A stretch of 64,000 nucleotides of DNA from Methylorubrum suomiense (lineage in GTDB: Bacteria > Pseudomonadota > Alphaproteobacteria > Rhizobiales > Beijerinckiaceae): positions 124,001-188,000 of the forward strand of contig NZ_BPRE01000004.1 in NCBI RefSeq assembly GCF_022179765.1. The letters run 5' to 3'. The position numbers and the translations under genes are program-made. This document shows, in pieces, positions 18,485 to 28,669 of the stretch (positions within the stretch are counted from its first letter, which is position 1; each line of letters starts with the position of its first letter). The notes below the pieces were generated by a model, which ran no database searches, was not told the DNA's origin, and worked only from the letters and a program-made list of their open reading frames with translations.

Positions 18485-19432
18485 ATGCGGACGAACCAAC
18501 AAACAACGATCAAAGCGTCCGTGACCCTGACCGGCATCGGCGTCCATTCCGGGAACCCGGCGGAGATCACCCTCCACCCCGCACCCGCCAATCACGGTAT
18601 CGCCTTCCTCCGCACCGGAACGCCCACCGGCAACGACCGGCTCATCAAGGCCCACTACGCCTGCGTTTCCGCCACCGAACTCTGCACCGTCATCGGCGAT
18701 AACGAGACCGGCGCGGTCGCCACCATCGAGCACCTGATGTCCGCCCTCTACGGTCTGGGCGTCGACAACGTCCTCGTCGAGATCGACGGGCCCGAGATGC
18801 CGATCCTCGACGGCAGCGCCCGCCTCTTCGTCCAAGCCATCGACGGTGTCGGTCTTAGCCCCTGCGGTGCGACGCGCCGCTGGATCAAGGTGCTGCAGCC
18901 GGTCCGGATCGAGGTCGGTCGCGCCTTCGCCGAACTCCGCCCGATCGATCGCGGCTTCCGCCTCGACGTGGAGATCGACTTCGAATCCCCGGTGATCGGC
19001 CGCTCGCGCAAGGCGATGGACCTCACCCCGGCCGCCTATCGCCGCGAGATCGCGGGCGCCCGTACCTTCGGCATGATGAAGGACGTCGAGCGCTACTGGA
19101 AGGCCGGCTTCGCCCTCGGCGCCTCCCTCGACAACACGGTCGCCGTCGGCGAGACCGCCGTCGTCAATCCCGAGGGCCTGCGCTACCCGGACGAGTTCGT
19201 CCGCCACAAGCTGCTCGATGCCGTGGGCGATCTCGCCCTGGCCGGCCTTCCGCTCCAGGGTGCTTACCGCTCCTATTGTGGCGGTCACCGCATGAATGTC
19301 GGCATCCTCCAGGCCCTGTTCGCCGACCGCGCGAACTACGCCATCGTCGAGGGCCAGAACACCCGCCGCGAGCCGGCCCGTGCCGAGTACGGCGCCGCCC
19401 TAGGCCTCGCCGCCTTCGCCGCCGAACTGTAA
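18485..19432 (+). CDS. lpxC: UDP-3-O-acyl-N-acetylglucosamine deacetylase
   Basis: A 315-residue zinc amidase, first committed step of lipid A synthesis. TGIGVHSG at the N-terminus, the zinc-ligand region IEHLMSALYGLGVDN, FVRHKLLDAVGDLAL (His and Asp zinc ligands) and the late catalytic His in YCGGHRMN are all present. Length is normal (E. coli 305). As in E. coli, lpxC follows ftsZ, here with a terminator and its own upstream region between them. Confidence 0.96.
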   Translation: MRTNQQTTIKASVTLTGIGVHSGNPAEITLHPAPANHGIAFLRTGTPTGNDRLIKAHYACVSATELCTVIGDNETGAVATIEHLMSALYGLGVDNVLVEIDGPEMPILDGSARLFVQAIDGVGLSPCGATRRWIKVLQPVRIEVGRAFAELRPIDRGFRLDVEIDFESPVIGRSRKAMDLTPAAYRREIAGARTFGMMKDVERYWKAGFALGASLDNTVAVGETAVVNPEGLRYPDEFVRHKLLDAVGDLALAGLPLQGAYRSYCGGHRMNVGILQALFADRANYAIVEGQNTRREPARAEYGAALGLAAFAAEL

Positions 19433-19596
19433 CCGGTAAGACACAGGTCCGCTGCTCCGGCGCTGCACACGGGATTCCTTAACATCTCGTGGGAACCTGC
19501 CGCTTTCGCGCCAGAATCGGACCCCAACGCTAGAGCCTGCGCGTAGGACGCGTGCCCCCTCTCGGGTGGCCCGTGCCTGACAGGGATTTGACCGCG

Positions 19597-20475
19597 ATGC
19601 CTCTGACCTTCCCGACCCGTGGCGCGATGGCGGCCGTGCTCCTCAGCCTCGGCGTCGGCCTCGGCGGCTGCGATGCCCTCGATCCGACTAATTTGTTCGC
19701 CGAGAAGTACAAGCCCGAGGCGGTTCCGGATACGCCGGCCGACAAGCTGTACAGCGACGGCTTGGCGAAGATGGAAGACCGCGACTTCGAGGGCGCTTCC
19801 AAGACCTTCGACCAGCTCGACAAGCAGTACACCTACTCCGACTGGTCGCGCAGGGCGCTGCTGATGACCGCCTACTCGAATTACGAGGGCGCGAAGTACG
19901 ACGACGCGATCACCGCCTCGAAGCGCTATCTTCAGCGCCATCCCGCCAGCAAGGACGCGGCCTACGCGCAGTACCTGATGGCGATGTCGCAGTATAAGCA
20001 GATTCCGGACGTGACCCGTGATCAGGAGCGCTCGGAGCGCGCCCTCGTCGCGCTGCAGGAGCTCGTCCAGAAGTACCCGAATTCCGAGTACACAAACGAC
20101 GCCAAGTCGAAGATTCAGATCACCCGCGATCAGCTCGCCGCCAAGGAGATGGAGGTCGGTCGCTTCTATCTCGAGAAGCGGTCCTTCCCGGCGGCGATCA
20201 ATCGCTTCCGCGACGTGATCTCGAAGTATCAGACCACCCGCCACACAGAGGAGGCCCTCGAGCGCCTCGTCGAGGCCTATATGGCGCTCGGCATCACTGC
20301 CGAGGCGCAGAATGCGGCGGCCGTGCTGGGCCACAACTTCCCGGACAGCCCGTGGTACAAGGACGCCTATGCGCTCCTGCAGACGGGTGGCCTGGAGCCC
20401 CGCGAGGAGAAGTCCTCCTGGCTCAGCCGCGCGTTCCGTACCGTGACCGGCCAGAAGACCGCATCGGCCAACTGA
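19597..20475 (+). CDS. bamD: Outer membrane assembly lipoprotein BamD
   Basis: A 292-residue lipoprotein of the BAM complex that inserts outer membrane beta-barrels. A signal peptide ends in a lipobox (GLGGC, Cys at about residue 26). Repeated TPR helices follow, for example ADKLYSDGLAKMEDRDFEGA, SDWSRRALLMTAYSNYEGAKY and KDAAYAQYLMAMSQY. The ATG at 19597 is preferred over an upstream in-frame GTG at 19552 because it places a normal-length signal peptide at the start. An intrinsic terminator follows immediately. Confidence 0.94.
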   Translation: MPLTFPTRGAMAAVLLSLGVGLGGCDALDPTNLFAEKYKPEAVPDTPADKLYSDGLAKMEDRDFEGASKTFDQLDKQYTYSDWSRRALLMTAYSNYEGAKYDDAITASKRYLQRHPASKDAAYAQYLMAMSQYKQIPDVTRDQERSERALVALQELVQKYPNSEYTNDAKSKIQITRDQLAAKEMEVGRFYLEKRSFPAAINRFRDVISKYQTTRHTEEALERLVEAYMALGITAEAQNAAAVLGHNFPDSPWYKDAYALLQTGGLEPREEKSSWLSRAFRTVTGQKTASAN

Positions 20476-20494
20476 GTCGGATCGGCGCAGATCG

Positions 20495-20533
20495 AAGCGA
20501 AGGGCGCGGCGTGGGCTGCGCCCTTCGCTTTTT
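20495..20533 (+). terminator. Strong intrinsic terminator after bamD
   Basis: A 16-bp stem (20495-20510 with 20515-20530; one G-T wobble), a GTGG loop and a run of T to 20533. Confidence 0.88.
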
Positions 20534-20612
20534 AGGGTGAAGTCCGGCGCGTGCCGCCGTATGAGACGCCGTCCATTCCAGGATTGATCCACGCAGGAAT
20601 TCTCGGCGCGGC

Positions 20613-22340
20613 ATGCTCGTCCAGCTCGCGATCCGCGACATCGTACTGATCGACAAGCTCGACCTGACCTTTTCCGGGGGGCTCACCGTGCTCACCGGCG
20701 AGACCGGTGCGGGAAAGTCGATCCTCCTCGACGCCTTCGCCCTTGCCCTGGGCGGTCGCGGCGATGGCGGGCTCGTGCGCCACGGGGAGTCGCAGGGTGG
20801 CGTCACCGCGGTCTTCGATGTGGCGATCGACCATCCGGCCCGGGCGATCGCGGCGGCGGCCGAGATCGACACCGACGGCGATCTCATTCTGCGCCGCACG
20901 CAATTTGCCGACGGGCGCACCCGTGCCTTTGTCAACGATCAGCCCGTCGGCGTGCAGACCATGCGCGCGATCGGAACCGCCCTCGTCGAGATTCACGGCC
21001 AGCACGACGATCGTGCGCTTGCCGATCCCACCACGCACCGAGTGATCCTCGATGCCTTCGGCGGCCTCCAGGGTCCGCTGGCGGCGGTCGCGACTGCCGC
21101 CAAGCGCGTGCGCGCCGCGCGGACGGCCCTGTCGGAGCAGCGAGCGCGGGTCGAGGCGGCGCAGAAGGAGGCCGACTTCCTGCGCCACGCCGTGGAGGAA
21201 CTCGGCAATCTCGATCCGCAGCCCGGTGAGGAAGCGAGCCTGGCCGAGCGCCGGACGGTGATGCAGCAGGGCGAGAAGGTCGCCCGCGAGTTGAACGAGG
21301 CGCTGGAGCTCGTCGGCGGAACCGGCTCGATGGTGCCCCACCTCTCCTCCGCCGTGCGCCGTCTGGAGCGTCGCGCCGCCACCGTACCGAGCTTGGTCGA
21401 ACCGAGCATCGCCGCCCTCGATGCTGCCCTCAACGCTCTGGATGAGGCCCGCAGCGCCCTCGATGCCGCTGTGCTCGCCGCCGAATTCGATCCACGCGAA
21501 TTGGAGCGCGTCGAGGAACGCCTGTTCGCCCTGCGGGCAGCCTCTCGCAAATACGCCGTCCCGGCCGACGATCTCGCCGATCTGCGCAGCCGCTACGACG
21601 CGGATGTCGCCGCCCTCGATGCGGGCGAGAAAGCTCTCTCCGGGCTGGAAGCCGAACAGAGCGCGGCGGAGACGGCCTATGAAGCGGCGGCCAGGAAGCT
21701 CGGCGACGGGCGTCGCCGCGCCGCCAAAGCCCTCGATGCGGCGGTGCAGGCCGAACTCCCACCCCTGAAACTGGAGGGCGCTCGTTTCATCACGCAGATC
21801 AGCGTCGATGAGGCATCGCGCGACGCATCGGGGACCGAGCGGGTCGAATTCTGGGCGCAGACCAATCCCGGCACCCGCGCCGGTCCGATGATGAAGGTTG
21901 CCTCCGGCGGCGAACTGTCCCGCTTCATGCTGGCGCTGAAGGTGGTTCTGGCCGGCAAGGGTTCGGCGCCGACGCTGATCTTCGACGAGATCGATACTGG
22001 TCTCGGTGGCGCGGTCGCCGACGCCATCGGTGCGCGGCTCGGGCGCCTGGCCGCTCAGGTTCAGGTCGTGGCCGTCACGCACGCACCGCAGGTCGCTGCC
22101 CGTGCGGGCACGCATTTCCGGATCGCGAAGGACAGTGTGAAGGGCGAGAAGGGGGCGGCCAAGGGGGTGGCCAAGGGCGCGGCGAAGGGTGTGAAGGCGG
22201 AAGAGCGCGTCACGACACGTGTCGTCGGTCTTGCCGCCGATGCCCGTCGGGAGGAGATCGCCCGGATGCTCGCCGGCGCAACCATCACCGACGAGGCCCG
22301 TGCGGCCGCCGCCCGGTTGTTGCAGGCGGCGGAAAATTGA
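20613..22340 (+). CDS. recN: DNA repair protein RecN
   Basis: A 575-residue SMC-like ATPase for double-strand break repair. Walker A is GETGAGKS (about residues 30-37). A coiled-coil arm spans roughly 155-370, and the ABC signature ASGGELSRFMLALK and Walker B LIFDEIDTGLGG follow, with VAVTHAPQVAARA after them. Unusually, a Lys/Gly/Ala repeat insertion of about 20 residues (GEKGAAKGVAKGAAKGVKAEE, about residues 510-530) sits between the H-loop strand and the TTRVVGL strand. It is not typical of the family. Confidence 0.95.
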   Translation: MLVQLAIRDIVLIDKLDLTFSGGLTVLTGETGAGKSILLDAFALALGGRGDGGLVRHGESQGGVTAVFDVAIDHPARAIAAAAEIDTDGDLILRRTQFADGRTRAFVNDQPVGVQTMRAIGTALVEIHGQHDDRALADPTTHRVILDAFGGLQGPLAAVATAAKRVRAARTALSEQRARVEAAQKEADFLRHAVEELGNLDPQPGEEASLAERRTVMQQGEKVARELNEALELVGGTGSMVPHLSSAVRRLERRAATVPSLVEPSIAALDAALNALDEARSALDAAVLAAEFDPRELERVEERLFALRAASRKYAVPADDLADLRSRYDADVAALDAGEKALSGLEAEQSAAETAYEAAARKLGDGRRRAAKALDAAVQAELPPLKLEGARFITQISVDEASRDASGTERVEFWAQTNPGTRAGPMMKVASGGELSRFMLALKVVLAGKGSAPTLIFDEIDTGLGGAVADAIGARLGRLAAQVQVVAVTHAPQVAARAGTHFRIAKDSVKGEKGAAKGVAKGAAKGVKAEERVTTRVVGLAADARREEIARMLAGATITDEARAAAARLLQAAEN

Positions 22341-22344
22341 ACCG

Positions 22345-22638
22345 CTAATCGCCCTCGTCAAGTTCGATGCCGTACTCGGCCAGAACCCAGAAAATCGCTT
22401 CGAGATCGTCCGCCGTCACATCGCGGGGCGGCAATGCCTCTTCGAGATCATCATACGTCAAGGACCGTCGCCGCTCGGCATCGGCCTTGGCGAGCAGCCG
22501 ATCGACCGTCATGCGGATATCGGCCGGCAGGGCGTCGTGACTCGGCAGCACCATCCCACCCGCTGGGCGGAGGGCGTCGCTGAGCAGGCGATCGATGATC
22601 GCCTGCCGACGCGCATAGGCTGCATCCGGTCCATCCAT
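22345..22638 (-). CDS. Small protein with free-standing sigma-70 region 1.1-like domain
   Basis: A 97-residue protein. Its C-terminal part (LTYDDLEEALPPRDVTADDLEAI and LAEYGIELDE) matches the pattern of region 1.1 of the primary sigma factor (VTYDDLNEVLP...I..L...GI.V.E). In RpoD that domain is negatively charged, occupies the polymerase DNA channel and autoinhibits free sigma. No other sigma region is present. It lies 67 bases downstream of the formate dehydrogenase-like gene on the same strand and converges on recN with a 4-base gap. A role binding RNA polymerase or DNA-mimicry is only an inference. Confidence 0.7.
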   Translation of the reverse strand: MDGPDAAYARRQAIIDRLLSDALRPAGGMVLPSHDALPADIRMTVDRLLAKADAERRRSLTYDDLEEALPPRDVTADDLEAIFWVLAEYGIELDEGD

Positions 22639-22705
22639 GGATCGGAATATGGACCGGCGCGGGCGTCCGTCGAGTCCGATCCGGTGCGCCGTTCGGCCCT
22701 TCCGC

Positions 22706-25042
22706 TCAAGCCCCCCCTGGCGCCGTCTGCATGGCTGAGCGAGTGATGCGCACGGGGATGGCCTTGGCGGCCGGGACCTTGGCCTGAACGTCGTGGTGCC
22801 ACAGCGGGATCAGCACGTTCAGCTCCGGGTAGTAACCGCCGCAATTGCCCTCGGGGATGTCGTAGCGGACGATCCGCAACCCCTTCACCTCGCGGTCGAA
22901 ACCGTCCGAGGCATCGGTGGCGACGTCCACGATTTCGCCGTCGGCCAGCCCCAGGCGGGCGATGTCGTTCTCGTTCATGAAGAGGATGTCGCGCGTGCCT
23001 TTCACCCCGCGGAAACGGTCGTGATAGCCGTAGACCGTGGTGTTGAACTGATCGTTCGAGCGCAACGTGATGAGGTCGATCACGTCTCGCCCGCGAGCGG
23101 GCATGTCCGGATCCTCCTCCAGCCCGTCCGGCGGCAGCACGAAATTGGCCTTGCCCGTCGGCGTCTCCCACTTGCGGTGGCGGGCGGCCAACGGTTTGTG
23201 CACGCCGCCCGGCTCGAACAGGCGGGCGTTGAAGTCCTTGAATGTAGCCGGATAGGTCGCCTCGATGGCGTCGCGGACCTTCGCGTAATCACCGACCCAG
23301 CCATCCCAATCCACCTGAGCGTGAGGGGGCAGCGTCGCTTTCGCCAGCTGCGCCACGATCCACGGCTCCGAACGGACGTGATCGCTGACCGGGCTCGCCA
23401 CACCCTTCGAGCCGTGGAAGCACGAGGTCGAATCCTCCATCGACACCGCTTGCGGCCCGCTGGCCTGCTCGTCGATCTCGATGCGCCCGAGGCAGGGCAG
23501 GATGTAGCTGACTTCCCCATGCACGAGATGCGACCGGTTGAGCTTGGTCGAGACCTGCACGGTGAGGCGCTGGCGCCGCCATGCCTCTTCCATTCGCCGC
23601 GTGTCGGGGACCGCGCGCACGAAGTTGCCCCCGAGGCCGATGAACGCTTTCACGGTGCCGTCGAGGATCGCTTCGCAGGCCTCCACGGTGTTGAGCCCCT
23701 TCTCCCGGGGCGGCTCGAAGCCGTAGAGCTCCTTCAGCTTGTCCAGGGGCACGAGAGCGGGATCGTCGGCGATGCCGACGGTGCGCTGGCCCTGCACGTT
23801 GGAATGGCCGCGCACCGGACAGATGCCCGCGCCGGGTCGCCCGATCTGCCCGCGCAGGAGGAGCAGGTTGACGAGCATCTGCACCGTCTCGGTGCCGCGG
23901 CGGTGCTGGGTCAGGCCCATACCGTAGATGCCGATGACGGCGCTGGCGCGGGCATAGACGGCGGCGGCGGCTTCCAAACCCTCGCGTTTGAGGCCGGACT
24001 TGACCTCCAGCGCCGCCCAGTCCTGTCGATCGCAGAACGCCTCGAACTCAGCGAAGCCGTGCGTATGCTCCTCGATGAAACCGACATCGAGGATGCGAGG
24101 ACGGCCCTGAGCCTTCGCGTCGCGGTCGGCCGCGAATAGCGCCTTGCAGATGCCGGTGATGGCGGCGATGTCGCCGCCGGCCTTCACCTGATGGTACTGC
24201 GTCGAGATCTGCGTCGAGGATTTCGTCAGCATCTCGATGGGGGATTGGGGGTTGGTGAATCGCTCCAAGCCCCGCTCCCGAAGCGGGTTGAAGGTGATAA
24301 TCGGGACGCCCCGGCGGCGGGCATCCTGAAGCGGATGCAGCATCCGCGGCGCGTTCGATCCGACATTCTGCCCGAAGAACAGGATCAGGTCGGTCGTCTC
24401 GAAATCCTCCAGCACCGTCGTGCCAACGGACACGCCGATGGATTGCGGCAGGGCCTTCGAGGTCGATTCGTGGCACATATTCGAGGAATCGGGCAGATTG
24501 TTCGTGCCGTAGATGCGCGCGAACAGCGCGTACATGTAGCTGGTTTCGAGCGAGGCTCGGCCAGAGGCGTAGAACACGACCGAATTCGGATCGAAGCTCT
24601 TCAGTTCACGGCCGATCTCGTCGAACGCATCCTCCCATGAGACTGGGACGTAACGGTCGCGTTGTGCGTCGTAGCGCAGGGGATGAGTGAGGCGGCCCTT
24701 CTCCTCGAGGGCGTAGTCCGACCATGTCAGCAATTCGGTGACGGTGTGGCGTTCGAAGAAGTCCGGGCCGATCCGCTTGCGTGTCTGTTCCCAGGCGGTC
24801 GCCTTCGCGCCGTTCTCGCAATACTCGAAGGTCGAGGGTTTGGCGGGCTTCGACCAGGCGCAGGATACGCACATGAAGCCGTCGGGCTTGTTCTGCCGCA
24901 TCAGCATGGCGGCACCGGTGACCGGGATTTCTTCGCGGGTCAGGATGTCGACGAGGGATCGGGCTGAACCCCAGCCGCCGGCCGGGTCAGTATAGGCTTC
25001 GATCTTCTGGTCGGACGTCTGCTCGGTCTTGGGGCCGGTCAT
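22706..25042 (-). CDS. fdh4A: Molybdopterin oxidoreductase, FDH4/YdeP-like formate dehydrogenase alpha subunit
   Basis: A 778-residue protein of the FdhF/YdeP-type molybdopterin family. Cys residues at about 58, 61 and 75 (CVSC...C) fit an iron-sulfur site. The active-site SNMCHEST carries a Cys-His pair (about 190-191), where formate dehydrogenases have Sec/Cys-His. Molybdopterin-binding blocks DLILFFGQNVGSNAPRM and YGMGLTQHRRGTETVQ, and a C-terminal molydopterin dinucleotide domain (LITLRSNDQFNTT), follow. In Methylobacterium extorquens a protein of this type is the catalytic subunit of FDH4, oxidising formate during methylotrophy; the equivalence is from memory. The ATG at 25042 is chosen over a TTG at 25090. 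Confidence 0.75.
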   Translation of the reverse strand: MTGPKTEQTSDQKIEAYTDPAGGWGSARSLVDILTREEIPVTGAAMLMRQNKPDGFMCVSCAWSKPAKPSTFEYCENGAKATAWEQTRKRIGPDFFERHTVTELLTWSDYALEEKGRLTHPLRYDAQRDRYVPVSWEDAFDEIGRELKSFDPNSVVFYASGRASLETSYMYALFARIYGTNNLPDSSNMCHESTSKALPQSIGVSVGTTVLEDFETTDLILFFGQNVGSNAPRMLHPLQDARRRGVPIITFNPLRERGLERFTNPQSPIEMLTKSSTQISTQYHQVKAGGDIAAITGICKALFAADRDAKAQGRPRILDVGFIEEHTHGFAEFEAFCDRQDWAALEVKSGLKREGLEAAAAVYARASAVIGIYGMGLTQHRRGTETVQMLVNLLLLRGQIGRPGAGICPVRGHSNVQGQRTVGIADDPALVPLDKLKELYGFEPPREKGLNTVEACEAILDGTVKAFIGLGGNFVRAVPDTRRMEEAWRRQRLTVQVSTKLNRSHLVHGEVSYILPCLGRIEIDEQASGPQAVSMEDSTSCFHGSKGVASPVSDHVRSEPWIVAQLAKATLPPHAQVDWDGWVGDYAKVRDAIEATYPATFKDFNARLFEPGGVHKPLAARHRKWETPTGKANFVLPPDGLEEDPDMPARGRDVIDLITLRSNDQFNTTVYGYHDRFRGVKGTRDILFMNENDIARLGLADGEIVDVATDASDGFDREVKGLRIVRYDIPEGNCGGYYPELNVLIPLWHHDVQAKVPAAKAIPVRITRSAMQTAPGGA

Positions 25043-25129
25043 GGACACTCGCGAGGCTCCGGGGGACCTCGGCGCAACATGGATCGCCAAAGTCGGGTTC
25101 CGGCCCGCGACGATGCCGACGCGAAACCG

Positions 25130-26149
25130 CTACGGATCGGAGAAGGGGTCCCCGCCGCCGGCCGCGTCAGGATTCACGCCCTCCACTGCCGGCTTCGGCC
25201 GGCGCGGCCGCGGCGCCGTGTTGGAGGCCGTCGGGGCTGCCGTGTTCGCGCCGAGCCGCGCCGCCAGGGCGATCGCCCGCGCCTCGGTGTAGCGCAGGTG
25301 GCAATAGCCATGCGCACCTTCGCGGGCATAGGTGCGGCAAGCCTGCTCACGGTCGGACGAGAAGGCGGCCTGCTCCTGCACGATCGGCCGGACATCCTGG
25401 CCGCGCGCCCTCTGCGTCATGATCTTGAAATTGTCGCGCACCGCTTTGTCGGCGATGCCGCGAGCGGTATCGAACTCGCCGGCCAGAGGCATGAGCGTCG
25501 CGGCGGCCGGTCCCCACAAGCCGGTCGGGGTCGTGGCGCAATCCTGCGCGGTGTAGGTGCAGACCTTGTCCTCGAGTGGCGTCACCAGCACGCTCCCTTC
25601 GAGTATCTCGAATCGCAGCGGGCACTCGGGCACGCTGGAGGAGAAGCGCGAAACCCCCTGCGAGCGCCCTTCGGCCGCAAGCGTCACCGGCTTGCCGGCA
25701 TTCAGCTTGACCGTGCACGCCTCGGTCGGCTGCGAGACCTTGGTACCGGGCAGCGTCATCGCGGCGGTATAGGCCGCCCCCGACTTCTCGATCTTGAGCG
25801 ACCCATTCAGCCCGTTGAGCTGAAGATCCTGACCGGCGACGTTGTCCTCCGCCGGAACCTTGAGCACCACCGGTTGGCGCGGCGCGGCGGGGGCGCTCGG
25901 CCGCGTTTCCGCGCCTTCGCCGGGGGCGGCGGGCTCCGCCGGGGCGGGACCGGGCGGCGGCTGGACCGGGACATTGCGCGGCGGCGCCGGCGGCTTGGCC
26001 GCGCGGCCAATTCCGAACAGTTCCTCGAAGAAGCTCTGGGCCTGGGCGCCGGTGGGACAGAATGCGAGGAGACAGAGGAGAGCGACGACGGCGACGCGCG
26101 GATGGGGGGCGGCGCGCGTGGCGGAACTCACGGGGACGGGCAGTCGCAT
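25130..26149 (-). CDS. Exported protein of unknown function with Pro/Ala-rich linker
   Basis: A 339-residue protein. Residues about 17-38 form a signal peptide (VALLCLLAFCPTGAQAQ). A Pro/Ala-rich stretch (about 50-90) precedes a beta-rich domain (QPVVLKVPAEDNVAGQDLQLNGLNGSLKI...) containing four Cys. A helical Cys-containing segment (REQACRTYAREGAHGYCHLRY) and a Pro-rich basic tail follow. It is probably periplasmic. It lies 87 bases upstream of the formate dehydrogenase-like gene on the same strand and may share its transcript; whether it works with that enzyme is unknown. Confidence 0.65.
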   Translation of the reverse strand: MRLPVPVSSATRAAPHPRVAVVALLCLLAFCPTGAQAQSFFEELFGIGRAAKPPAPPRNVPVQPPPGPAPAEPAAPGEGAETRPSAPAAPRQPVVLKVPAEDNVAGQDLQLNGLNGSLKIEKSGAAYTAAMTLPGTKVSQPTEACTVKLNAGKPVTLAAEGRSQGVSRFSSSVPECPLRFEILEGSVLVTPLEDKVCTYTAQDCATTPTGLWGPAAATLMPLAGEFDTARGIADKAVRDNFKIMTQRARGQDVRPIVQEQAAFSSDREQACRTYAREGAHGYCHLRYTEARAIALAARLGANTAAPTASNTAPRPRRPKPAVEGVNPDAAGGGDPFSDP

Positions 26150-26521
26150 CAGGCTGTCGCGATCCTGGCTCGGGGCCGGTCGGGGAAGGAAACTTTAACG
26201 GTCTCTAGCACGTCACCCGTGGCGCGGGCGTGGCAGCCTGGCAACTGCAAAGGCCCGCCCGACCCGCTCGCTGCGGGAAAAAACTCCGTGACAATGCCGG
26301 ATTGTGGGACGTGTCTCGCACGTCGCGCGTCGTTCTTGCGGCGGCGTAGCCGTCTTCTTATATGCGGCGAGACACGGGACGAGGCCTTGGAAGCGCATCC
26401 TGCCCAGGCGACGCGCTTCGGATCCATCCCGTTCTCAAACCTGGAAGTTTTGTACCGCCATGGGTCGAGCTGCTTCGGGGCTCGGCGGTCTGCTTGAAAC
26501 ATCGAACAGAGGGATCCCACC
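26150..26521. other. Divergent promoter region upstream of dnaK
   Basis: About 370 bases with no gene. It holds the RpoH-type promoter annotated at 26335-26363, which would leave an approximately 150-base 5' leader on dnaK mRNA. I see no CIRCE element. Confidence 0.5.
26335..26363 (+). promoter_or_regulatory. RpoH (sigma-32) heat-shock promoter for dnaK
   Basis: CTTG at 26335-26338 and CTTATAT at 26357-26363 are separated by 18 bases. This matches the alphaproteobacterial heat-shock consensus CTTG-N17/18-CYTATNT exactly. It faces dnaK, whose start is about 158 bases downstream. Confidence 0.7.
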
Positions 26522-28441
<1,920 letters not shown>

Positions 28442-28451
28442 TCCGGCGCCG

Positions 28452-28490
28452 GCCGGGAGCGATGCGCGAGCGCCGCTCCCGGTCTTTTTT
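28452..28490 (+). terminator. Intrinsic terminator after dnaK
   Basis: A 9-bp stem (28452-28460 with 28475-28483, one wobble) is followed by C and six T residues. It should reduce read-through into dnaJ. Confidence 0.82.
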
Positions 28491-28513
28491 GATCGCGACG
28501 CCGCTGCGGTGGC

Positions 28514-28542
28514 TTGATCCCCGGGCCCTGCTCGGGGATCAA
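28514..28542. promoter_or_regulatory. Perfect inverted repeat TTGATCCCCG-N9-CGGGGATCAA upstream of dnaJ
   Basis: A 10-base perfect inverted repeat with a 9-base spacer lies between the dnaK terminator and dnaJ, about 128 bases before the dnaJ start. The half-site/spacer geometry is that of CIRCE (9-N9-9, bound by HrcA), but the sequence is different. It is either an operator or an RNA stem-loop in a dnaK-dnaJ read-through transcript. Confidence 0.5.
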
Positions 28543-28669
28543 CCTTATGGGGCGTCTCACCACATGCGATGGTCGATTCTCAGGGTCCGCTCGGTGGCGG
28601 GGCCGCGAGAAGGGGCGCGGGCGAGAATAGCCGCAGCCGACGCGCAGAAACGAGGCTCCAGAGGCCGGA

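Noticed and set aside
26150..26521. CIRCE/HrcA operator upstream of dnaK
   Set aside because: No TTAGCACTC-N9-GAGTGCTAA-like repeat is present; only the RpoH-type promoter is visible.
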